Program-made: the position numbers and the translations under genes | In this document: positions 1-7,041 of the stretch, one piece after another | Position numbering within the stretch: the first letter of the stretch is position 1 | Layout: each line of letters opens with the position of its first letter | Source of the DNA: Bacteroidales bacterium | GTDB lineage: Bacteria; Bacteroidota; Bacteroidia; Bacteroidales; UBA932 | Direction of reading: 5' to 3' | DNA: 12,190 bases | NCBI GenBank assembly: GCA_024401915.1 | Contig: JAKSKA010000024.1 | Span: forward strand, 1 to 12,190 | Notes under the pieces: generated by a model | Databases searched by the model: none | Seen by the model: only the letters and a program-made list of their open reading frames with translations | What the model was told of the DNA's origin: nothing

Positions 1-1
1 C

Positions 2-1129
2 CATATTGTGGCGAGGACCTGCGGCAGCACGAACGTTAACGTCCTCACCCCCGACGGCACCGTGGTGGCCACCGCATCCATAAAGGTTACCGGAGAATCG
101 GCATCGTTCGACTACTTCAAGCCTGTTTCCTCTTCGATGATCTATTCGAAAGGGGATATCAACTATGGTCCATCCAACTCCCGCACCGCCGCTCAGTCTT
201 TCGCCATCGCCTCCGACGGCAGCTATTTCACGGGAGGAATCTGCAATAACACCACCTATCCCCACGTGTATATCCAGCGGATGAGCCCCAACGGCATAAA
301 CCATCTGGATTATATGACCTTCCTGTATGCCGGCCACTGCAACAACTTCGAAGTGGAGACCCGGGACAGCGGACACTACGTATGGATGTGCAACCTTGGC
401 GGGCTCAACGAAAACGGCCAGTACGCCAACGAGCAGGTCATCACCCGTGTCAAATACGAGCCGGGGAAGGAATACCTTCCCGAAAACTGCACGGACATCT
501 ACTGGTTCGGCAAGAAATCCGGTTCGCTTCAGATGGCGGCGGATTTCGAGAATGACCTTCTAGCCGTGGGCTGGGGCGGTCCGTATATCTTCAACGTGTA
601 CAGGCTGTCGGACGTCCTCGCCGTCACGGCCACCACTTCCAAGACTATGCAGCCGCTCACCCGCGGCGGTCTCGGATCCAAGCCTATTACCGAACAGCAG
701 ACTATCACTCCCTCGATCAAGGTGCACGACTGCAGCAAGCTCACTCCGCTTTACGTGTCCGAGTTCACTCCGGTGTTGTGCGGGCTGGACTCCGACCACG
801 CCTATCAGGGCTGCGCCATCCACGGCAACCGCATCTACCTACTCTATGGAAACGGCGGCCAGGGCCCCTATGACGCCATTGTGACGGCAGTGGATTTCAA
901 CGGCAAGGTAGTGTCCGGGCCCAACCATCTCGCCCTCGACGACGACAAGCAGGCATATATGCAGCTCGGCCTCGGAGGCGGATGGATCAACGGCTATTTC
1001 GAGCCCGAAGGCCTCCAGATCCGCACGGAAGGCGGCCGCAAGAAAATGTATGTCGGTTTCATCTGGCAGGATGATTCGGCGGAAAGGGTGTGGAAACACG
1101 CAACATTGAATATTAACCCCGATAATTAA
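2..1129 (+). CDS. Secreted beta-propeller protein (P68 RBP/TagC/helveticin J-like), 5' partial
   Basis: The reading frame is open from the first base of the window, so the true start and any signal peptide lie upstream; the GTG at position 8 is simply inside the gene. The first ~35 visible residues (pattern ARTCGSTNVNV ... VATASIKVTG) look like the last strands of a bacterial Ig-like (Big_2-type) domain. The rest (~330 residues) resembles the beta-propeller shared by phage P68 receptor-binding protein, TagC and helveticin J. It has repeated blade-like strands, an early QSFAIASDG strand, the central LDYMTFLYAGHCNNFEVE segment that matches the family's MTL-x-GHG core, and a final EGLQIRTEGGRKKMYVGF strand. 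Family members bind glycopolymers or act as exported proteins; the ligand here is unknown. The gene lies 5 bases before the 43-residue gene and probably shares its transcript. The family call is from remembered motifs, so moderate confidence; that this is a real gene is near certain. Confidence 0.6.
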   Translation, partial: HIVARTCGSTNVNVLTPDGTVVATASIKVTGESASFDYFKPVSSSMIYSKGDINYGPSNSRTAAQSFAIASDGSYFTGGICNNTTYPHVYIQRMSPNGINHLDYMTFLYAGHCNNFEVETRDSGHYVWMCNLGGLNENGQYANEQVITRVKYEPGKEYLPENCTDIYWFGKKSGSLQMAADFENDLLAVGWGGPYIFNVYRLSDVLAVTATTSKTMQPLTRGGLGSKPITEQQTITPSIKVHDCSKLTPLYVSEFTPVLCGLDSDHAYQGCAIHGNRIYLLYGNGGQGPYDAIVTAVDFNGKVVSGPNHLALDDDKQAYMQLGLGGGWINGYFEPEGLQIRTEGGRKKMYVGFIWQDDSAERVWKHATLNINPDN

Positions 1130-1134
1130 CAGAT

Positions 1135-1266
1135 ATGGAAAATTACATTCAACCACAAATAGATATAATCCGGATTCAGAGCCAGTCCTTTCTCTCCAGC
1201 TCCATAGAAGGAGCCTCGATCTCCATTGGAGAATTCGAGGAGGGCGAGAACTATGATTTCGATTAA
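1135..1266 (+). CDS. Small acidic 43-residue protein
   Basis: An ATG at 1135 opens 43 codons ending in TAA. It sits 5 bases after the propeller gene and 12 bases before the SGNH lipoprotein gene, and it fills the gap almost exactly. The product begins MENYIQPQIDIIRIQ, continues through a Ser-rich stretch (SQSFLSSSIEGASISIG) and ends in an acidic tail, EFEEGENYDFD. There is no signal peptide, transmembrane segment or cysteine. The opening (Tyr, then a Pro within the first 7 residues, followed by alternating Ile/Val-hydrophobic residues and a short Ser-rich stretch) resembles short uncharacterised proteins common in Bacteroides and Prevotella genomes, many of which start with M-K/E-x-Y-x-x-P. 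Function is unknown. The exact fit between two genes, and a composition unlike a random frame, argue that it is translated; I infer cotranscription and possible translational coupling. Confidence 0.6.
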   Translation: MENYIQPQIDIIRIQSQSFLSSSIEGASISIGEFEEGENYDFD

Positions 1267-1278
1267 AACCATACGATT

Positions 1279-4200
1279 ATGACACGCCATACCGATTTCA
1301 TCACTGCGGCAGCGGCCGCGCTGTCCCTGCTTTGCGCCTGCAAGCAGGAGCTCCAGACCTTCAACGGGACCTACACCATCAATGTCACGACGGACATTGA
1401 AGACAAGACCGTCCTCGGCCCCAATGAAAGCGGAACACGCAAGGTGTTCTGGGAGAATGGTGACAAGATCTCCTGCAACGGAGAGGAATCACTGCCCCTC
1501 TCCGGTCTCGAAGGGCAGTCGCAGTCGGCCACTTTCAAATTCGAGAGTATCATGGAGCCCCCGTACCTGATTGCATCTCCATCCTCGATTTGGAAGGATG
1601 GATCAACGATCACACTCCCCTCCGAGTGCGACGGTCTTACCCTGCCTCTGGTCGGCTATTCCGCCAGCGGGGGAAACGTCTGTCTCAAAGGAGCCACGGC
1701 ACTCGTAAAATTGTCCATCAACGGCACAGGGCACATCCAGTATCTGGAGCTCTCTTCCACCGCGCAACTCAGCGGAGACTTTTCCTGTGACTTCTCTACG
1801 GCGGAGCTTACTCCAACCGACGCCACCAGCAACACGCTCCGCGTCAACCTGGATGCCGACCTTCCCCTCGAGACCATCGTGGCGATACCTGCCGGGGAAT
1901 ACAATCTGAACGTCAGGGTAGTCGACAATCAGGGGAATTATATGGACAAGTCCAAAAGTTCCAGTTTAACATTTGCGCGCGGCGTCCTGTACTCTTTCAC
2001 GGCTTTCGAATATGCGCCAACAGGCTCCTTGCCTGGAGCCGGCTTCAAGCACACTTCGGCATATTGGGAGGTGAGCGCCACGGTAGCCAGCAATGCCCTG
2101 AATACCTGGAGCAGCGAGAACAAGTTCTACGCCACCGCCCTCGACGGCGCATCAAAGGCATACATCAGCACCTTCTCCCTCTCCGAAAACGCCCGGCTCT
2201 CAAGGGTGAAGAGCGGCAACAACATTGCAGCAGCCGGTCTCGGCACCGGAGACGGTTTCGAATTCACCTATCCTTCCGTAACCCTCGCCGCCGGCACGTC
2301 CGTGGATTTTATGGCAGGATTCATCACCAACTCCCTGGAAGCCCCGAAATACTGGCTGTTCGAATATTACGAAGACGGGGAATGGAAGACCGTGGAGAAG
2401 GACCTCCGCACGGCGAAGGAGGATCCATCCATCAAATACTCCTTCTACACCAAGTATTTCAGCAGCGCCCAGTACACCGAATTCCAGCAGAACTTCACCC
2501 TCGGGAAAGCTATTGCGGGCGACCTGAAGATGCGCTGCAGGGTCGTAGGCGGCTACAACGGTTCGGGCAACACCCTCACCCCCACGTCATCGGCCACGGT
2601 GGGATTCGTGAACACGACCTACCGTGCCTGCGTGATCGACATCTGGGAGAACAGTCCGATAAAGGACAGCAAGAAGATACTCTACCTCGGCAACTCCTTC
2701 ACATACTACTATAACGCCGCTTTCATATTCAATGAGATCGCCCGCAGCCAGGGCCACGAGGTGAGCGTGAACTCCTTCGTGAAGGGCAGCCAGTATTTCA
2801 GCAACTTCCTCACTCTCGAAATGGCTCAGGAAGAAGTGAAGGCCGGAGGCTACGACTACGCAATCCTGCAGGACCAGAGCGGCCAGCATTCCCGTTACTA
2901 CTCCGATATGAAGTCCAACGAGAGCGTACTCACCAACACGGTGGCACTTGTGAATGACGTGAAGACCTACTCCCCTTCGGCGCAGCCCATCGTGGAGAAC
3001 ACCTGGTCTTTCAAGGGGTCCAACAACTATGAAGGCTATGGCTCGATGGATGCGTTCGCCTTTGCCCTCAAGAGCGGGGCACTCCTTCTTACCGACCGCG
3101 CCGACACCTGGATGTCACCTATCTGCGATGCGTTCCAGCAGGCCTACAAGGCAGGCATCACTGACCTCTACCATACCGACAACAAGCACCCCAACCGCAA
3201 CGGCGCCTATCTGAAGAGCTGCGTGAACTACCTTCTCATCTACGGCGAGCCGTTCGACGCGAATGTTCCCGACTGCCTTGTGGACAAGGCCACTGCAGCC
3301 ACCCTGCGTTCGATTGCCGAAAGTGTCGTACTCGGCAAAATCGAAAGCTGGCGTTCACCTGACTCTTCGGGCGTGACCCCGGGAAGCGGGGAGGTCCTCC
3401 CGGGAGGCGGCACGATGGATCCTGACTCCGTGGAACCCGGCGAAAACGGTATCGCCACCGCCCAGCAGCTGCTTTCGTTCGCATATCAGTTCAACACCGG
3501 AGGCGACATCACCAGCTACTGCAACGCCGACGGCGAGGTCGTCCTTCTCGACGACATCGATCTCGACTATGTGGTATGGAACCCTGTCGGCTCCAGCACA
3601 GGTATTTCCTTCACCTACAATGGAACCGCATCGCCGTCCTATCCGTTCAGAGGTGTCTTCAACGGCAACGGCTTCACCATCAAGGGGCTGCGCCTTGACA
3701 TACTCGACAACCAGACCAATGTCAAGGGACTGTTCGGCGCCACAAATGGCGCCACCATCAAGGACCTCACCATTGAAGGAGTCAAGCTGAACTTCACGTC
3801 CAAGGGCATATCCTCCAACCACCTCGTGATGGGTTCTGTCGTCGGATACGCTTATAACACCAAGATCGAGAACGTCCACATCAAGGACCTTCAGTTCGGT
3901 GGAAAAGCAACTTCGACAGCCTCCCGCAACGTTTCCATCGGTGGCATCATCGGGCAGATGGTGTCGATAGGGTCGAAATACGCCTCCGCAGTGAAGGGCT
4001 GTTCGGTCAGCGGCAGTTTCACCAACGATATCGGCGAAAAGTATGACAACAACAACACCGTGAACATCGGCGGCATCGTGGGAGCTTCGTCAAGCGGATC
4101 CACCAGTATCGCCCTCGTGAAGGGATGTACCAACAATGCTTCGATGGATGTCAAGACCCACCGTGCAGCAGGCATCGTGGCATTGGGATTCAGGGTTCAT

Positions 4201-4698
4201 ATCGTAGACGGCGTGAACAACGGACACATCACTTCGGCATACTTTAAGGATAAGGCTTCGACCTCCTCGGTGAGCGGCGTACGTCACGGAGGCATCCTCG
4301 GTTACTGCTCCACCACTAAAAAGAATGACAGCCACATCACTGGCTGCGTCAACCACGGCACGATGAAAACCACCGAGAGCGGCAGCGCCATCGGCGGCGT
4401 GATCGGACTTATCAGGTGCTTTACCTTGAGCGACTGCCACAATGACGGCGACGTATTCGGGCCCACACCCAGCACGTCCAGCGGCCCCTACAGAGGCCTT
4501 CTTGTCGGAGCTATCACTTCGGCCACCGATCCCACCGTCTTCACGAACTGCTCTTATAAGGGCAGTATCGGGACGGCCCTCGACGGCTCGGATGCCGTAG
4601 CCGCCACCGGGGAGAACTACCTCTCCCTCGGCGTTACGATAAAAGATGACGCCAACTGTCCTTCGTGGACCAGCGACAATATCAAGTTCTGGGAATAG
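1279..4698 (+). CDS. Multidomain surface lipoprotein: fimbrillin-like, SGNH hydrolase (DUF4886-like), GLUG repeats
   Basis: This 1139-residue protein starts with a type II signal peptide ending in lipobox LCAC, giving lipidated Cys21. Residues ~27-240 resemble fimbrillin/Mfa-like N-terminal domains (KTVLGP ... VFWENGDKISCNG pattern). Residues ~245-455 are a strand-rich beta-sandwich-like segment of unknown family. Residues ~465-690 are an SGNH/GDSL hydrolase of the DUF4886 type: ILYLGNSFTYYY carries the nucleophile Ser473 in a GNSF block, and DNKHPNRNGAYL supplies the Asp634-x-x-His637 pair. A Gly/Pro/Ser-rich linker (~695-720) leads to a C-terminal right-handed repeat region. There about eight units (~815-1105) of the form GG[IV][IV]G ... 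C-x-N-x-G match GLUG-type repeats. SGNH enzymes of this kind remove acyl groups, often acetyl, from glycans; the substrate here is unknown. No T9SS sorting tail is visible, and the Lys-Gln-Glu after Cys21 could be a surface-export signal. Likely cotranscribed with the two genes upstream; it converges with the WbqC gene. Confidence 0.8.
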   Translation: MTRHTDFITAAAAALSLLCACKQELQTFNGTYTINVTTDIEDKTVLGPNESGTRKVFWENGDKISCNGEESLPLSGLEGQSQSATFKFESIMEPPYLIASPSSIWKDGSTITLPSECDGLTLPLVGYSASGGNVCLKGATALVKLSINGTGHIQYLELSSTAQLSGDFSCDFSTAELTPTDATSNTLRVNLDADLPLETIVAIPAGEYNLNVRVVDNQGNYMDKSKSSSLTFARGVLYSFTAFEYAPTGSLPGAGFKHTSAYWEVSATVASNALNTWSSENKFYATALDGASKAYISTFSLSENARLSRVKSGNNIAAAGLGTGDGFEFTYPSVTLAAGTSVDFMAGFITNSLEAPKYWLFEYYEDGEWKTVEKDLRTAKEDPSIKYSFYTKYFSSAQYTEFQQNFTLGKAIAGDLKMRCRVVGGYNGSGNTLTPTSSATVGFVNTTYRACVIDIWENSPIKDSKKILYLGNSFTYYYNAAFIFNEIARSQGHEVSVNSFVKGSQYFSNFLTLEMAQEEVKAGGYDYAILQDQSGQHSRYYSDMKSNESVLTNTVALVNDVKTYSPSAQPIVENTWSFKGSNNYEGYGSMDAFAFALKSGALLLTDRADTWMSPICDAFQQAYKAGITDLYHTDNKHPNRNGAYLKSCVNYLLIYGEPFDANVPDCLVDKATAATLRSIAESVVLGKIESWRSPDSSGVTPGSGEVLPGGGTMDPDSVEPGENGIATAQQLLSFAYQFNTGGDITSYCNADGEVVLLDDIDLDYVVWNPVGSSTGISFTYNGTASPSYPFRGVFNGNGFTIKGLRLDILDNQTNVKGLFGATNGATIKDLTIEGVKLNFTSKGISSNHLVMGSVVGYAYNTKIENVHIKDLQFGGKATSTASRNVSIGGIIGQMVSIGSKYASAVKGCSVSGSFTNDIGEKYDNNNTVNIGGIVGASSSGSTSIALVKGCTNNASMDVKTHRAAGIVALGFRVHIVDGVNNGHITSAYFKDKASTSSVSGVRHGGILGYCSTTKKNDSHITGCVNHGTMKTTESGSAIGGVIGLIRCFTLSDCHNDGDVFGPTPSTSSGPYRGLLVGAITSATDPTVFTNCSYKGSIGTALDGSDAVAATGENYLSLGVTIKDDANCPSWTSDNIKFWE

Positions 4699-4722
4699 CG
4701 ACTGACCACCGTCAAAAAATGG

Positions 4723-5301
4723 TTATATCATCAGATATCCCAGACTCTCGGGGCCTTCGTTGAAAAGGAGGTCCATTACCGAGAGCCCGGGCACGAATCC
4801 GAAGCGCTCGCGGAACACCTGCCAATATTCCCTTCCCACATATCCGGAAGGCTGTTTCGGGCTGAGCTTGTCCCTCATATCCTCCTCCCCGTCCGGAACT
4901 CCACAAACGCTCAGGGGCGGGCGGACCCCTATCTTCGAGCAGAAATACTCCGTGAGCCTCGAGTCCAGTTCCCACAATGTCGCGGGGCAGGAATCGAGGA
5001 TGGAAAAAAGCGAATCCCGATAATACTCGAAGAACGGGGATGCATAATACGCCGTCTCGATGGCATACCTGGTCTGGCGCACCCAAGGCACGGAATAATC
5101 CACCAGGACTTCATCGATACGGTAATTCCCATTGTGGATTATAGGGAAGCGCAGGTCCATAGGGCCGTTTGCCGTAAGTATGGTGCAGCGGTTGCGCCAG
5201 GTCTGCTTCCTGTATTTCTCGGTCCTATCAACGAAACAAGAGTATTTTGCGAGATACGCAAAATACTCTATGGGTGGAAAATATGCTATCGGCAGGAGCA
5301 C
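4723..5301 (-). CDS. WbqC-family protein
   Basis: This 192-residue protein matches the WbqC-like family. It has the N-terminal AYFPPIEYFAYL block (residues 6-17), a basic aromatic stretch EKYRKQTWRNRC (28-39), the ANGP turn (44-47) and PWVRQTRYAIETAYYASPFF (72-91). The family occurs in O-antigen and envelope loci and widely in Bacteroidota; its biochemical activity is not established to my knowledge. It appears cytoplasmic, with no signal peptide or membrane helix. The start is a GTG at 5301-5299, because the family's conserved beginning follows it immediately and the next Met is deep inside the domain. That GTG shares its first G with the TAG stop of lpxA, indicating translational coupling and placing this as the last gene of the lipid A cluster. 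It converges with the SGNH lipoprotein gene across a 24-base gap. Family call is strong; its role in surface polysaccharide or LPS modification is inferred from context only. Confidence 0.85.
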   Translation of the reverse strand: MLLPIAYFPPIEYFAYLAKYSCFVDRTEKYRKQTWRNRCTILTANGPMDLRFPIIHNGNYRIDEVLVDYSVPWVRQTRYAIETAYYASPFFEYYRDSLFSILDSCPATLWELDSRLTEYFCSKIGVRPPLSVCGVPDGEEDMRDKLSPKQPSGYVGREYWQVFRERFGFVPGLSVMDLLFNEGPESLGYLMI

Positions 5302-6113
5302 TACTCGATGGCACCCTTCTCGTGGGTGTCACCGGCACGCACTATGCCGCGCTTGGAGTTGCGGATGAACTCAAGTATGGTCTCCTTCTCTTCCGAGGGA
5401 GGAAAACCTTCCTCGATACGCGACACGGCATCGGAGAAGTTATAGCCCTGGAAGTAGAGAACGTCATATATTTCCTTTATGTTGCGTATCACATCGGATT
5501 CGAAGCCGCGGCGGCGCAGGCCTACGATATTGATACCGGCGAACACGATGGGGGTGCGTCCGCAGAGCGAATAGGGCGGGACGTCCTTGTTGACGCCGGT
5601 GTTGCCGCCTACCATAGCGTGGGCACCGATATGGCTGAACTGATGGACCTTGGTACCACCGCCGATGATGGCCCAGTCGTCCACGTTGGTCTCTCCGGCG
5701 ATGCCGACATAGCTGACGAGTATGCAGTGGTTGCCGACGCAGCAGTCGTGAGCGATGTGGACATAAGACATAATCAGCGTGTCGCTGCCTATCTTCGTCA
5801 CGCCCTTGCCGCTGGCCTTGGTGCCGCGGTTGATGGTCGCGCACTCGCGGATGTTCACGCGGTCGCCGATCTCCACATAGGTGATCTCTCCGTCAAACTT
5901 GAGGTCCTGCGGGATGGCGCCTACAACGGCTCCGGGGAACACGTTGCAATCGCGTCCGATCTTGACATATGAAAAAATCGTGGCGTGGGGAAGGATCTTC
6001 GTGCCTTCTCCTATCTCCACATTGTCGTCAATGAATGCATAAGGTCCTACTTCCACTGAATCTGCCAGCTTGGCACCGGGGTGGACCGTAGCGAGGGGAT
6101 GAATCTTTGCCAT
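5301..6113 (-). CDS. lpxA: Acyl-ACP--UDP-N-acetylglucosamine O-acyltransferase LpxA
   Basis: LpxA transfers a 3-hydroxyacyl chain from ACP to the 3-OH of UDP-GlcNAc, the first step of lipid A synthesis, in the cytoplasm as a homotrimer. The 270-residue length is close to the usual ~260. Residues ~1-190 are left-handed beta-helix hexapeptide repeats ([LIV]-G-x4 pattern, e.g. VEIGEGTKILPHATIFSYVK). The catalytic base is His122 in VHIAHDC, equivalent to E. coli His125. The conserved IIGGGTKVHQFSHIGAHAMV and VNKDVPPYSLC blocks follow, then the helical C-terminal domain starting NIVGLRRRGF. The ATG at 6113 lies one base after the lpxC stop (TAA-T-ATG), so the two are translationally coupled. In most Bacteroidota an LpxC-FabZ fusion precedes lpxA; here the preceding gene encodes LpxC alone. 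The acyl-chain length preference cannot be read with confidence. Confidence 0.96.
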   Translation of the reverse strand: MAKIHPLATVHPGAKLADSVEVGPYAFIDDNVEIGEGTKILPHATIFSYVKIGRDCNVFPGAVVGAIPQDLKFDGEITYVEIGDRVNIRECATINRGTKASGKGVTKIGSDTLIMSYVHIAHDCCVGNHCILVSYVGIAGETNVDDWAIIGGGTKVHQFSHIGAHAMVGGNTGVNKDVPPYSLCGRTPIVFAGINIVGLRRRGFESDVIRNIKEIYDVLYFQGYNFSDAVSRIEEGFPPSEEKETILEFIRNSKRGIVRAGDTHEKGAIE

Positions 6114-6114
6114 A

Positions 6115-7017
6115 TTACTTTATGTGTTTTCTTATTTCTTTTGCAGTATTGGTATTCAGGCCATGACCGGGCTTGTAAGCGACCACGCGGGCCTTGAGGA
6201 AGCCTCCGGCAAGTCTGATGTCGCCTATGAGGTCGAGCAGCTTGTGGCGGCCGCACTCGTCCGGAAAACGGAGTTCCAGGTTGCTCAGATATCCCTGGGG
6301 CGTCACGGAAAGTTCGGGCTGCTTGAAGGCCTTGGCCATACGGTGGAGGGTCCTTTCGGTCACGGGCTTCTCGACGATCACGATCGCATTCTCCACGTCC
6401 CCGCCCTTTACGAGGCCGAGGGCCGCGAGCAGACGGATGTCGTCGAAAAAGCAGAAAGTGCGGCAGGGTGCCACTTCAGCAGCATAATCCTCACCGTAAT
6501 TCCATTTGACATCCTGTACACCGAGTACCTTCGAATCGAAATCTATCGTGACCTCGAAGCCGGGTTCGTCGGAGGGGATGACCTTGACGTAGGATCCTAT
6601 CTTGGGATTGTGGAACACGATTTCCTTATCCAGTTCCAGCCATTTCCTTTCGGCAGACTGTTCCTCGAGGCCGTCGGCAACGATGGCTTCGGCGTACGCC
6701 CTCGCGCTACCGTCGAGAATGGGCACTTCCCTGCCGTCAATCTCCACCCTGGCGTTGTCCACGCCAAGTCCGGTAAGCGCTGACATCACGTGCTCGATGG
6801 TCTGGACATCGGCACCTCCGCAGGAGATGGTTGTGCTGCGCGTGGTCTTCGATACGTTTTCCGCAAGCGCCGGAATCTCCTTCCCGCCGAGATCCGTCCT
6901 CACGAACACAATCCCGGTATTCTCGGGAGCAGGTTTGAGCGTCATACGGGAAATCTTCCCGGTGTGAAGGCCCTTCCCTTCAAATGAATAGTTTTTTCTT
7001 AAGGTTCTCTGGTTCAT
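6115..7017 (-). CDS. lpxC: UDP-3-O-acyl-N-acetylglucosamine deacetylase LpxC, without fused FabZ
   Basis: LpxC is the zinc-dependent deacetylase that commits UDP-3-O-acyl-GlcNAc to lipid A. I place the start at the ATG at 7017 (MNQRTLRKNY), which aligns with the E. coli N-terminus MIKQRTLKR; a TTG 12 bases upstream is less likely. The 300-residue product has zinc ligands His76 (in TIEHVMSAL), His258 and Asp262 (in GRHKLLDLIGD). Glu75 is the presumed general base, and His285 (in AYKPGHGLNTN) corresponds to E. coli His265. Relative to E. coli there is about 20 residues of extra sequence before His258, with blocks such as APCRTFCFFDDI and TLHRMAKAFKQPELSVTPQG that are typical of Bacteroidota LpxC. 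Those proteins normally continue after the GH-x-NT-x-AK-x-IRK segment into a FabZ dehydratase (about 460 residues in total). Here a stop follows directly and lpxA begins one base later. The function call is secure; absence of FabZ is observed, its meaning is inferred. Confidence 0.95.
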   Translation of the reverse strand: MNQRTLRKNYSFEGKGLHTGKISRMTLKPAPENTGIVFVRTDLGGKEIPALAENVSKTTRSTTISCGGADVQTIEHVMSALTGLGVDNARVEIDGREVPILDGSARAYAEAIVADGLEEQSAERKWLELDKEIVFHNPKIGSYVKVIPSDEPGFEVTIDFDSKVLGVQDVKWNYGEDYAAEVAPCRTFCFFDDIRLLAALGLVKGGDVENAIVIVEKPVTERTLHRMAKAFKQPELSVTPQGYLSNLELRFPDECGRHKLLDLIGDIRLAGGFLKARVVAYKPGHGLNTNTAKEIRKHIK

Positions 7018-7026
7018 AAAAGCTTG

Positions 7027-7034
7027 CAAAGTTA
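7027..7034 (-). promoter_or_regulatory. Possible internal -7 box ahead of lpxC
   Basis: Read on the minus strand the bases are TAACTTTG, a perfect match to the Bacteroidota sigma-ABfr -7 consensus TAnnTTTG, inside the 24-base lpxD-lpxC gap. I find no convincing TTTG -33 element about 20 bases upstream. If active, the leader would be only a few bases long before the ATG at 7017. It may be a chance match. Confidence 0.3.
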
Positions 7035-7041
7035 ATGAAAA

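Noticed and set aside
2064..2714. A 216-codon frame within the SGNH lipoprotein gene on the same strand.
   Set aside because: It is rich in Arg/His/Pro as expected of an out-of-frame read, and the main frame has continuous domain-like sequence there.
4699..4722. Possible terminator between the convergent SGNH lipoprotein and WbqC genes.
   Set aside because: There is only a 4-bp stem (TGAC/GTCA), followed by A's on the plus strand; the T-run precedes the stem on the minus strand. It does not fit an intrinsic terminator in either direction.
7018..7029. Upstream TTG start for lpxC adding four residues.
   Set aside because: The ATG at 7017 gives the N-terminus that aligns with the family, and the TTG would overlap the possible promoter box.
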